NCBI RefSeq assembly: GCF_000009625.1
Contig: NC_002678.2
Location: 1,612,001 to 1,676,000, forward strand
DNA: 64,000 nucleotides
Direction: 5' to 3'
DNA from: Mesorhizobium japonicum MAFF 303099
Lineage (GTDB): Bacteria > Pseudomonadota > Alphaproteobacteria > Rhizobiales > Rhizobiaceae
The position numbers were made by a program, and so were the translations under genes. This document shows positions 25,340-33,621 of the stretch, in pieces (positions within the stretch are counted from its first letter, which is position 1; each line of letters opens with the position of its first letter). A model generated the notes under the pieces. The model made no database searches. It had not been told where the DNA came from and was given only the letters and a program-made list of their open reading frames with translations.

Positions 25340-26545
25340 TCACTCGGGGTAGCCCCCAACGTCCTCCGGCCCCGGCTTGTTGAAAAGGACAAATACCAAG
25401 GGATTGCCGGGCTCGGACATTGCATCGCTGCGCAGGCCCGATATCTCTCCAGCCACGCCGCTTGCGTACTCCGCAACCACTTCGCCGAAGCTATCGCGCT
25501 GTATGGCCAGCTTCTGTCCGGCTTCGACCTTGTCGTTGAGCTTCACCAGATGCTCGACGAGCCCGCCGGCGGTAGCCAGGATCGGGAAAGCACTGTTGCC
25601 GACAAAGACGTGCACGTCCTTGCCCGTACGTCCCATCGGGCCGGCAACGATGCCGTGATGCTTGAGGACGTTCATCGTGCCTTCCACGAACAGGGAGATC
25701 ATCTCGAGGTCCAGGACACGTGCAGCGCCGATCTCCGGACAAAAGGACGGAATGCCCGCGGCGATGAACGCGTTATGCAGGACACTGGGATACACATGAT
25801 TGTCGAAGATCTGGCCGACCGGGTAAAGCTCCAGCATTGCCTTGATCTCGGGCACATCCATGCCGCCAATATTGAAAGCCGCGACATCGAATCCGGTTGT
25901 CCCGGTATGGAAATCGATCGCGAAGTCGGCGTTCGGCCGGAGCAGCCGGTTGAACAGGAGCCCTGCTTGCCGGCTGGCCGCGGTGACACCGTTCTCGTTC
26001 CCGGGCCATTCGCGATTCATGTCGATCAAGTCAGTGCCCCTGCCGAAATTGGGCCATCTGCGCTGCATGCCTTCCATGGCCGGGCGGGAGACGTCCGTGA
26101 CCGCCATCACGGTGCCCGACATCTGCGCCGGGTCGAGCTGGCTCATCACGGTCTGGATCGTATGCACGGAACTCATCTCGTCGCCATGCACGCCACTCAC
26201 CAGCACGCCGCGCTTGCCCGGCTTTGCTCCCTTGGCGACGGTCACGGACACATGCCAGTGCTGTCCGGTGGGCATCTCCACGCCCTGGAAATACAGAAGG
26301 TGCTTCTTGCCGGGTTCCAGGTCGCTGACGTCGAGCGTGCTGACGACTTTCTTCCCCTGGATCACATCGCCGACATAAATCGTCGCCGATGGCGCACTCG
26401 CCGCCGGAGCGGACGAGGAAGTCGCCGAGTCCTCGGCGTTCGCCGAGCCGGCGTTGGCCGCCAAGGCGGCAGCGGCGCCGACCGTTGCAATGGATGCCAT
26501 TAAAAGATCGCGGCGATCAATGCCCTTTGCAGATTTGTCCGACAT
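25340..26545 (-). CDS. Tat-exported succinylglutamate desuccinylase/aspartoacylase-family zinc hydrolase
   Basis: 401 residues. Twin-arginine leader (DRRDLLMASIATVGAAAAL) with cleavage likely near ANA, then a serine/alanine-rich linker. The M14-like zinc site is VSGVHGDEMSS (H and E ligands, ~118-125) with a later DFHTG. An AEGLY-like C-terminal beta domain follows (~310-401, GKDVHVFVGNSAF). The family hydrolyses N-acyl amino acids or amides; a periplasmic member with a Tat leader is less common than the cytosolic AstE/Aspa type. It stands alone between the direct repeat and a spacer. Confidence 0.85.
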   Translation of the reverse strand: MSDKSAKGIDRRDLLMASIATVGAAAALAANAGSANAEDSATSSSAPAASAPSATIYVGDVIQGKKVVSTLDVSDLEPGKKHLLYFQGVEMPTGQHWHVSVTVAKGAKPGKRGVLVSGVHGDEMSSVHTIQTVMSQLDPAQMSGTVMAVTDVSRPAMEGMQRRWPNFGRGTDLIDMNREWPGNENGVTAASRQAGLLFNRLLRPNADFAIDFHTGTTGFDVAAFNIGGMDVPEIKAMLELYPVGQIFDNHVYPSVLHNAFIAAGIPSFCPEIGAARVLDLEMISLFVEGTMNVLKHHGIVAGPMGRTGKDVHVFVGNSAFPILATAGGLVEHLVKLNDKVEAGQKLAIQRDSFGEVVAEYASGVAGEISGLRSDAMSEPGNPLVFVLFNKPGPEDVGGYPE

Positions 26546-26846
26546 GATGGGGCCCCTTTGCAGAAATCCCCCGCGACTTCAAAATACTGACATGCCGCCG
26601 AACAGGCAAGCTTGCATGATTTCCGTGTCGCAAGCACAGGATGCTTGCCGTGCGCGCCACAACAAGGAGAGCTATCTTGACATCGTCATGGTCGGCGCCG
26701 TCGGCCCCTGGTGGCGCTGGTCGCGTTCGGCTCCTTCTGGGGCGAAGACCACCCGGACCCCGGCCTGCTCAGAAGTTATTCCCTTGACAATACGCTTTTC
26801 GAGGAAATGATTCCGTGGAAACCAAAGCAACGTCACGGAGAGTTCC
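26546..26846. other. 301-bp spacer, promoter-like sequence only
   Basis: No gene supported. TTGACA at 26784-26789 lies about 60 bp upstream of the small secreted-protein start and could be a -35 box, but the -10 region at proper distance is poor. Confidence 0.3.
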
Positions 26847-27152
26847 ATGCCTCGTGCCTTGTTTGCTTGCCTGGGTCTCGTTCTCAGTCTTGTCGTGCCC
26901 CTGGCTCTGCCGGCGCCCGCCCATGCCGTCACGGTCAACATCAATATCGGCACCAGCCTCAACAATGGCCGGGCGATCACATGCCGAGACGGCGAGAGGC
27001 TGCTGCGCAGCCGTGGTTTTTGGGACGTCCGCCGCGTGGATTGCCGCGGGCGCCTTTTCACCTACAGGGCACGCCGCGCCACCGCTCTGTTTGAAATCGG
27101 GTTGAACGCGCGCAATGGCCGTGTCGTAGACCTGCGCCGCATCAGGCGGTGA
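26847..27152 (+). CDS. small secreted basic protein
   Basis: 101 residues: signal peptide ~1-27 (LFACLGLVLSLVVPLALPAP, cleavage near AHA), then VTVNINIGTSLNNGR and a basic domain with two cysteines (ITCRDGERLLRSRGFWDVRRV-D-C) that may pair. The mature part is arginine-rich and has the strand/helix rhythm of PepSY-like small proteins, but no family is certain. GGAGAG precedes the ATG. It is followed 100 bp later by the glycine-betaine-type operon. Confidence 0.7.
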   Translation: MPRALFACLGLVLSLVVPLALPAPAHAVTVNINIGTSLNNGRAITCRDGERLLRSRGFWDVRRVDCRGRLFTYRARRATALFEIGLNARNGRVVDLRRIRR

Positions 27153-27252
27153 GCGCGTTGCGGGTCCGGCCGCCGCGGCCAATCGCGTGAGGCGCCCGTC
27201 GCAAGCAGCGATCACGTCCTGGCGCGAGCGGCAAGATGTAGAGGATTACCTG

Positions 27253-28221
27253 ATGGCCGATTTGGTGAAACTGGCATTGAAGGTGGCGCTGGCGGCCTCG
27301 GTGCTCGTGCTTGGCGGCATTCGTACCCATGCCGCCGATCTGGTTATTGCAATGCCGAACTGGTCGTCGGGCCAGGCGACGGCCAACATCCTGAAGGTGG
27401 GTCTCAAGAAGGAGTTCGGCCTCGATGCGGAGGTGGTGGAGATGGGCACCATGATCGCGTTCGCCGGCCTCGACTCCGGCCAGGTCGACATCCATCCGGA
27501 AGTGTGGCTGCCGAACCTCGACACCCTGGTCAAGAAGTATGTCACCCAGGCCGGTACGGTCGCGATCAGCCCGATCGGGGTTCCGGCCTGGCAAGGCATC
27601 TGCGCCAACCGGACAGCGGCGGACAAATACGGCTTCAAGGACATTTCCGACCTCAGTGATCCGAAGAAGACCGAGGCGCTCGACACGGACGGAGACGGCA
27701 AGGGCGAGATGTGGATTGGCGCCCAGACGTGGTCGTCGACCACGATCGAGCGCATCCGCGCCAACAGCTACGGCTATGCCAGGAACCTGACGCTGCTGGA
27801 GATGCCGGAAGATGTGGGCATGGCGGCCGTCGATGCGGCGGAGGCCTCGGATCGGCCGATGGTCTTCGCTTGCTACGCGCCGCATGTGGTCTTCAAATTG
27901 CACGACATCGTTCGGCTGACCGAACCACCATACGATGCCGCCAAATGGAAGATCGTCCTGCCGACGGAAGATCCGCAATGGCTTGCGAAATCGCAGGCCG
28001 CCGTTGGCTGGGACACGGCCCATTACCACATCGCCTACGCGACTTCGCTGCGCAAGAAACATCCGGAGGTGGTTCGCTTCCTGGAGCACGTCGACTTCAA
28101 GCCGGAGGAGGCGATCGCCATGAGCTATGCGCTGCAGGTCGAGCGACAGGCGCCCTATGCATACGCCGAGCAATGGGTGGCCACTAACGCGGCGCGCGTC
28201 GAAGGATGGGCCAAGCAATGA
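27253..28221 (+). CDS. glycine betaine/proline-type ABC substrate-binding protein (ProX/OpuAC-like)
   Basis: 322 residues from ATG 27253 with AGAGGA upstream. Signal peptide ~1-26 (VALAASVLVLGGIRTHA). The mature fold shows the OpuAC words NWSSGQATANILKVGLKKEF, IHPEVWLPN, AWQGICANR and a Ca-like DTDGDGKGE loop. ProX-like proteins bind quaternary amines through a tryptophan cage; several tryptophans are present (W30, W79 region, W112 region). No permease or ATPase gene is near. Its stop overlaps the L,D-transpeptidase start (ATGA). Confidence 0.87.
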   Translation: MADLVKLALKVALAASVLVLGGIRTHAADLVIAMPNWSSGQATANILKVGLKKEFGLDAEVVEMGTMIAFAGLDSGQVDIHPEVWLPNLDTLVKKYVTQAGTVAISPIGVPAWQGICANRTAADKYGFKDISDLSDPKKTEALDTDGDGKGEMWIGAQTWSSTTIERIRANSYGYARNLTLLEMPEDVGMAAVDAAEASDRPMVFACYAPHVVFKLHDIVRLTEPPYDAAKWKIVLPTEDPQWLAKSQAAVGWDTAHYHIAYATSLRKKHPEVVRFLEHVDFKPEEAIAMSYALQVERQAPYAYAEQWVATNAARVEGWAKQ

Positions 28222-28934
28222 CCAGACGCTCGAAGACGAGGTTCGGCACGGACGAACGGGCAAGGGGAACCGGCGGCAGGCACGCGGCAGGTCTGGCGGT
28301 TGTGCTGGCGCTGGGGCTGGTTTTTTCCACCGCCGCGTCCCTTGCCGCCGGGACCCAGGTCTACGATCCCAAGACACGTCAGTGGACGGACTACAATCGC
28401 ACCAAGGCCTACCAGTATTACAAGCTGCACAAGCAGGTCCCGGAATCCTTCCGTCCGCAACTGGTCAAGTTCCGGACCGCCGAGCAGCCCGGCACCATCA
28501 TCATCGATGGCAACCAGCATTTCCTCTATCTCGTCCAGCCCGGCCAGCAAGCGATCCGCTACGGCATCGGCGTCGGCAGGGACGGCTTCGGATGGGCCGG
28601 TATCGTCAAGGTCGGGCGCATGGCGGAGTGGCCGACCTGGACACCGCCGGCCGAAATGGTTGCCCGGGATCCAAAAGCCCGGCCCTGGGCCAATGGCATG
28701 CCCGGGGGACCCGACAATCCGCTCGGCGCGCGGGCGCTCTACCTCTATGAAGGCGACCACGACACGATCTACCGAATCCACGGCACGCCCGAACCGTGGA
28801 CGATCGGTCTGGACGTGTCTTCCGGCTGTATCCGCATGAACAATGGCGACATCATCGACCTGCATTCCCGTATCAAGGTCGGGGCGAAGGTCATCGTGCT
28901 GATGCAGGGGGCTGCCCTCTACAAGGGCGTCTGA
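28218..28934 (+). CDS. L,D-transpeptidase (YkuD domain)
   Basis: 238 residues. N-terminal signal/anchor ~20-43. The catalytic YkuD motif reads HGTPEPWT (H188-G-T) followed by SSGCIRMNNGDI with the active cysteine C204. The enzyme cross-links peptidoglycan stem peptides (3-3 links) or attaches proteins to it, in the periplasm. The ATG overlaps the preceding binding-protein stop, so the two are translationally coupled, an unusual pairing. A start four codons upstream (28206) is possible. Confidence 0.88.
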   Translation: MTRRSKTRFGTDERARGTGGRHAAGLAVVLALGLVFSTAASLAAGTQVYDPKTRQWTDYNRTKAYQYYKLHKQVPESFRPQLVKFRTAEQPGTIIIDGNQHFLYLVQPGQQAIRYGIGVGRDGFGWAGIVKVGRMAEWPTWTPPAEMVARDPKARPWANGMPGGPDNPLGARALYLYEGDHDTIYRIHGTPEPWTIGLDVSSGCIRMNNGDIIDLHSRIKVGAKVIVLMQGAALYKGV

Positions 28935-28988
28935 CACAAGGGCGTCTGATCGAGGACGGGCGTACAGTTCGACAATGGGGATAAGACA

Positions 28989-29324
28989 ATGGCTATGGTG
29001 ACCCGCAGGCAGTTCCGGATGAGGCACTGGACCATTCACGGATCAGCCTCGATTGTCATCGCGACGGTTCTTGGGGCATGCCAGAGCGCCCCGACACCCG
29101 ACAAGATGTCGAGGACCACAGTCGAAACCGCACCTGCCGATCTCCAGCTTCTTTGTGCCGGTGAGGCGGCCAAAGCGAGCGGGGTCGATAGCAGCAAGGC
29201 GTTGCCGACCAGTTCGCGCAAGCTCGATTCCAAGAGCTACCAGGTCGAACTCAACGTCGCGGGAAAGCCAACGAGTTGCATCGTCGATACCGACGGCAAA
29301 GTGGCTTCGGTTCAACCGGCCTAA
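28989..29324 (+). CDS. small lipoprotein
   Basis: 111 residues. The leader ends with the lipobox VLGAC (cysteine ~31), preceded by the twin-arginine-like TRRQFRMRHW. The mature part contains a second and third cysteine (LLCAGEA, TSCIVD) and an SKSYQVELNVAGKPTSCIVD strand pattern. GGGGATAAG precedes the ATG. It follows the transpeptidase by 54 bp and may be cotranscribed. Function unknown. Confidence 0.75.
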   Translation: MAMVTRRQFRMRHWTIHGSASIVIATVLGACQSAPTPDKMSRTTVETAPADLQLLCAGEAAKASGVDSSKALPTSSRKLDSKSYQVELNVAGKPTSCIVDTDGKVASVQPA

Positions 29325-29623
29325 CGGAAGAAGAACGCAAATGCGTTGAAGCGGTGGCGCCGATGCTTTCACTCGCTGGGCGGATGCGACCATGATCGCC
29401 GGAGTCGTCACCAGTGATGTCTGCTTTCAGGTATCGGCAAAGCCAATCCTTACGGCAGGCATAGGCGCTTTCCCGACAGGCAGCTTTGGGCCGATTCCGG
29501 TCAGGCGGCTTTCGGGAACTGCCCTGCGAAAGCAGACGCTAACCGGTAGAGCGCCTCGTTCCGACATGCGGGCTTTTGTGACTTGTCTTCGCCGTCAACT
29601 CGGGTCGGGCGTTTCAGAAGGCC
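29325..29623. other. 299-bp spacer, no gene seen
   Basis: An 81-codon frame (29392-29637) is open but lacks a ribosome site and any recognisable domain. I see no strong hairpin or operator. Confidence 0.4.
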
Positions 29624-31063
29624 TCAGTCGCGCCTAGCCAGTTGCTGGGCGGCGTGGCGAATGGCATGCACCGCGTCGGGGTTGGTTACGGGATAGCAGG
29701 TGATGAAGCGTTCGACCGAAAAGTCCGCGAATTCGGTTTTCAAGCGGGCTTCGATCCTGGCCGCCTCGGCGGCCTCGCCCACGGACGTATGCGCCAGCGC
29801 CAAAAACAACAGCACATTCGGAGAATTTAGCGTGCTTCTGCACAGCGCCGCAATGGCTTCCCTGTGCCTGCCGAGGGTGAACAGGATGCGGCCCAGCATG
29901 CCGAAATACCAAGGTGGGGCCAGCGGATTGAGGTGCATGGCGCGCTCGATGAGCGGCATCGCCTCGGCTGGATCGCCTGCGACTAGCGCCTTGCTGCCGG
30001 CAAGCATCGCCAGTGTATCGGCATGGTTGGAGCCATATTCGAAGGCGCGGCGATACGCGCGCTCTGCTCCTTCGAGATCTCCGAGACATCCCCTGAGATC
30101 GCCAAGGCAATTGCAGGCAACACTGTCCATCGGATCGAGCAGAATCGCGTTTTCAACCGCGGTCCGCCAGTTCTCGATCGAGACCTGAGCATCGTCGCCG
30201 AAGCCGTTGGCGCCCTCGATCGAATAGGCATAGGCAAGCGCGGTCCAGGCCCTGACCAGGGTGGGGTCAAGTTCCAGCGCGCGCGAAAACAGGCGTATCG
30301 CTTCCGCGATGCCAGCGCGGCTGAATGTGTCCTGCTGTTCAACGCCAAGCAGATAGCAGTCGTAGGCCCGCAGACTGGCGGGCGGTTTGCGGCGAATGGC
30401 TTTGCGGCCGACCGTGGCTAGCGCGCCGTAGCTGCCGGCGATCACATTGATGACGGTTTCGGTCAGGCTGTCCTGCAGCGCAAAAATATCCTCGACCTGG
30501 CGGTCATAGCGCTCGCTCCACAGGCTGACGCCGTTGTCCGCGTCGGCGAGTTCTATTGATAACCGAACCCGCCGCTCGTCGGCGCGCAGTTGACCCGACA
30601 CGACATAGGTGGCGCCAAGCGCCTTGCCGTCGGCGGCGAAGTCGGCTGGCTTGCTGCCCAGAGATTTCATGGTGTGGAAGGCGATAACCGGCAGGTCCGC
30701 GTAGCGCGCCAGGTCGATGGTGATGTCCGACGACAGGCCGTCGGCAAAGCGGCGCCATCGCTCTTCCGACGTCTGGCATTCGATGGGGAATATGGCGAGC
30801 ACCGGAGAGGCGCCTGGCAAACGCGGCGGCCCGTCCATGCCCGCGCCGATAGCTCCATTGATGTGAGAGGCCAGCGCGACTTTGTTGCGCACGCCGAGCT
30901 TGTCGTAGATCGAGGCGAGATGCGTGCGCACCGTCGAGGGGGCGATGAACAGCGCCTCGCCGATCTCGCGATAAGTCAGTCCGGCGGCGAATTTTTCAGC
31001 CACCGCGCGCTCCCGATCGGACAGCGCGTCGTGACCCGGCGAAGATGTCGCGATGCGGCTCAT
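29624..31063 (-). CDS. LuxR-type regulator with TolB-like and TPR domains
   Basis: 479 residues from ATG 31063 (GTG 31081 possible). LuxR helix-turn-helix comes first (LSDRERAVAEKFAAGLTYRE, then STVRTHLASIYDKLGVRNK, ~15-70). A TolB-amino-terminal-like domain follows (~85-220: RRFADGLSSDITIDLARYAD, GATYVVSGQLR, LWSERYDRQVEDIFALQDSL). TPR repeats occupy ~240-450. It has the same sensor half as the regulator at 45539-47089, joined to a different DNA-binding domain. Both resemble the adenylate-cyclase-like TPR proteins common in rhizobia. Confidence 0.87.
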   Translation of the reverse strand: MSRIATSSPGHDALSDRERAVAEKFAAGLTYREIGEALFIAPSTVRTHLASIYDKLGVRNKVALASHINGAIGAGMDGPPRLPGASPVLAIFPIECQTSEERWRRFADGLSSDITIDLARYADLPVIAFHTMKSLGSKPADFAADGKALGATYVVSGQLRADERRVRLSIELADADNGVSLWSERYDRQVEDIFALQDSLTETVINVIAGSYGALATVGRKAIRRKPPASLRAYDCYLLGVEQQDTFSRAGIAEAIRLFSRALELDPTLVRAWTALAYAYSIEGANGFGDDAQVSIENWRTAVENAILLDPMDSVACNCLGDLRGCLGDLEGAERAYRRAFEYGSNHADTLAMLAGSKALVAGDPAEAMPLIERAMHLNPLAPPWYFGMLGRILFTLGRHREAIAALCRSTLNSPNVLLFLALAHTSVGEAAEAARIEARLKTEFADFSVERFITCYPVTNPDAVHAIRHAAQQLARRD

Positions 31064-31216
31064 GGCAGACCCGATCGGCACGGTTTCAGCTGTTGCCGGG
31101 GCAAAATACTACAAATGCAGGAACTCGAATACAGCATCTGCCCGATCCCAACGCAGGCGCACGCAATGCAAGCTCCTTACCGCAAAATTGGTTGCAATGG
31201 GCCAAGGGAGACTCTC

Positions 31217-31510
31217 ATGCGCGTTGTTTCGATTGGGCTGGTATTCGCGGTTCTGGGTTTGTCCGCAGCATCGACGCCGTCATTCGCAAGCGGATGCAGG
31301 CAACTGCTGGAGTCGGACGTGAAAATCGCCAGCATGCGCCTCTATGCCGACATGTTGGCCAATGCCGCCCGTAGGGGCTGGAACTACGCGCCTGAATGGA
31401 TCGTCAGTGGCTCAAAGCGGCATTTCGACGAGTTGAAACTCCGATTAATCGACCTCGGCTACGAGATCGTACCGGTCGGTCGCCGACTTCAATGCGACAT
31501 CGAAGGCTGA
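31217..31510 (+). CDS. small secreted hypothetical protein
   Basis: 97 residues from ATG 31217 with AAGGGAG 7 nt upstream; the much longer frame from 30590 is antisense to the LuxR/TPR gene and rejected. Signal peptide ~1-24 (VVSIGLVFAVLGLSAAST, cleavage near FAS). Two cysteines in the mature part (CRQLLESD and QCDIEG) frame a helical middle. No family recognised. Divergent from the LuxR/TPR gene, 153 bp away. Confidence 0.7.
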   Translation: MRVVSIGLVFAVLGLSAASTPSFASGCRQLLESDVKIASMRLYADMLANAARRGWNYAPEWIVSGSKRHFDELKLRLIDLGYEIVPVGRRLQCDIEG

Positions 31511-31887
31511 TCGCCAAGTAGTGCTGGTACTCGGTTTCAGGATTGATGACATGTCATTCCGCAGCCTTGCCCAGTCGGCATCAACGAAGCAAAGCCGCGA
31601 GTGAGTGATTCTCTTCCTCGAACTGGGCAGGCTCTCGTATGGCGAAAAACCTCGCGGACAAAAACGTAGACCTGAAGCCTCCATGGATGACGTCTCTTTT
31701 GGGCAACAGCCAAGATATTCTTAATGACCAGTATGCGGCGCAAAGCGGACGTCGTGTTGTGGCAGCGCGACGCTGTGAACCGTCGCATCGATCTTTGCGA
31801 CGATCCGACATGGGGCAAGTATGTCTGGAACGATGAGCTGCGGCACAAGACGCGTGCCCCGACGCCGCTCGTTACCCCTGTCAGCCG
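31511..31887. other. 377-bp spacer, no gene seen
   Basis: A 65-codon frame (31639-31836) has neither ribosome site nor recognisable content. The DNA is AT-richer than the flanks, which hints at old insertion or a decayed gene. Confidence 0.4.
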
Positions 31888-33444
31888 CTAATCGCCCACA
31901 CGCCGCAACGTACCGAGATGATTGTCGTCGAGGAAACCAATGGTCATGGCCGATGCCTTGCCGTCCGGGCCGACGACGAAGCTCACGCCGGTTGGCCTGT
32001 CCGGCGTCTCGGCGTCGGGATAGGTCAGGAAAAGATCGCCATCGAAATGCGCCAGGGAATAGGACCGGGCGCCGTGCGGGCCGACCTTGAGCACGAGGCC
32101 GTCTCCCGCACTCGCCACGACCGCGTCGCCGAAGAAGTCGTTGGCGTAGCGGCCGGCATAGGCACTTGCCGGCCTGGCCGGCCGTGCCGGAGATGGCGGC
32201 GCGGCATAGGTGGCCTTGGCCGCCTCGACTACCGGGCCGAACATTCCGGCATAGATTCCGTCCCATGCCTTAACCCAGTCCTTCTGAACCGAACCGTCGA
32301 AGACGAGGTCCGCGAAACTGTCGGACAATCCCTCCGGCACGCCTGTCGGGAAGGCGTTGGCGATGATGACGATGCCAAGCTTATCCTGCGGGAAGATCGT
32401 CACCAGCGTGCGTGCGCCGACGCTGAAGGCACCGGCATGGCCCCAGCTCAGGCCATGCCGGCCGAATTCGACATTCCAGCCGAGGCCGTAGAAGGACTCG
32501 CCGCCGGAGACAGGATTCTTGCCGCGCGTCATCAGCGGCACATGCGTCTGATCCAGCGCATCGGCGGCAATCAGCGTCTTGCCGGCATAGACCCCGTTGC
32601 CAAGAATGAGGCGCACCCATTGCGAGAGATCGCGCGCGGTGGAACTGACGCCGCCCGCGGGCGCCTGCGCATCCGGATCGCGCTCTATCTTGGCGGCCCA
32701 GGCGCCATCGACCTTGATGTGCAGCGCGGCACGATCGGCGTGCTTGACGAAATCCGAATGACGGGAACTAGTCGAGGCCATGCCGAGCGGACGGTAGAGC
32801 TTCTCCTGCGCGACCTCCTCCCAGGACTTGCCTGTCGGCATTGCGGCCGCGACGGCGCCCTCGGTCAGTCCGAAATTGCTGTAGGAGTAGCCGGCACGGA
32901 AGCTCGACGATGGCGGCACGAACCGCAAGCGATGCAGGATCTCGGCGCGGTCGTAGCCTATGTCCTCGAGGTCGTCTCCGGCGGTGCCGGGCAGTCCGCT
33001 GCGGTGCGAAAACAGGTCGCGGACGGTGAGTTGGCTGGTCGGATAGGGATCGGCCAGCCGGAAGGCGGGATCGAGGTCGGCGACCTTCGAATCCCAGGAC
33101 ACGATCCCGTCGCTCACCAGCGCCGCCACGACGGTGGCGGAGACCGGCTTGGAAAGCGAGGCGATCTGGAACACCGTGTCGGCGTCGACCGCCTCAGGCT
33201 TGCCCGCCTCGCGATGGCCGAAACCTCTGAGGAAGATCACCTCATCGTCGTGCACCACCGCGATGGCAAGACCGGGCACGCCTCCGTCCGCGACCGCGCC
33301 TTGGGCGAGCGCGTCGAGCTTCGACAGGGCGTCTGCGATGCGCTCCGGCGTGATGGTGTCGGCCGACGCGGCACGCGGCCAAAGCGCCAGTACGGCGATG
33401 CAGACCCAGATTCGCCAATGCCAGGGGTTCCGATCCAGCCGCAC
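31888..33444 (-). CDS. class C beta-lactamase-like serine hydrolase
   Basis: 518 residues from a GTG with a strong AGGAGG at 7 nt. Signal peptide 1-28. Penicillin-binding-protein fold: S96-L-S-K99 nucleophile motif, Y188-S-N190, and H336-A-G338 replacing the KTG triad, as in many AmpC-like esterases and D-aminopeptidases. A C-terminal beta domain (~415-518) follows, as in DUF3471-type extensions. Likely periplasmic peptidase or esterase rather than a resistance enzyme. Divergent from the acyl-CoA synthetase. Confidence 0.87.
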   Translation of the reverse strand: MRLDRNPWHWRIWVCIAVLALWPRAASADTITPERIADALSKLDALAQGAVADGGVPGLAIAVVHDDEVIFLRGFGHREAGKPEAVDADTVFQIASLSKPVSATVVAALVSDGIVSWDSKVADLDPAFRLADPYPTSQLTVRDLFSHRSGLPGTAGDDLEDIGYDRAEILHRLRFVPPSSSFRAGYSYSNFGLTEGAVAAAMPTGKSWEEVAQEKLYRPLGMASTSSRHSDFVKHADRAALHIKVDGAWAAKIERDPDAQAPAGGVSSTARDLSQWVRLILGNGVYAGKTLIAADALDQTHVPLMTRGKNPVSGGESFYGLGWNVEFGRHGLSWGHAGAFSVGARTLVTIFPQDKLGIVIIANAFPTGVPEGLSDSFADLVFDGSVQKDWVKAWDGIYAGMFGPVVEAAKATYAAPPSPARPARPASAYAGRYANDFFGDAVVASAGDGLVLKVGPHGARSYSLAHFDGDLFLTYPDAETPDRPTGVSFVVGPDGKASAMTIGFLDDNHLGTLRRVGD

Positions 33445-33621
33445 GCTCGAGCCTCCTCTCCTGCATTATTCACCTGGCTATGATACAGGCCGGCGCAAAC
33501 GAGGCCAATGCCTGCCGCCCCGCTGTCCACCTTCGTCGCAATCGACCATGACCACGATTTCGGGCAATCTGACAGATGATGGCGCCCCATGGGGAGATGG
33601 GCGCCACCAGGGAGGACTGAC

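Noticed and set aside
30590..31216. Long N-terminal part of the 306-codon frame ending at 31510
   Set aside because: Antisense to the LuxR/TPR gene; the real protein begins at 31217 with a ribosome site and a signal peptide.
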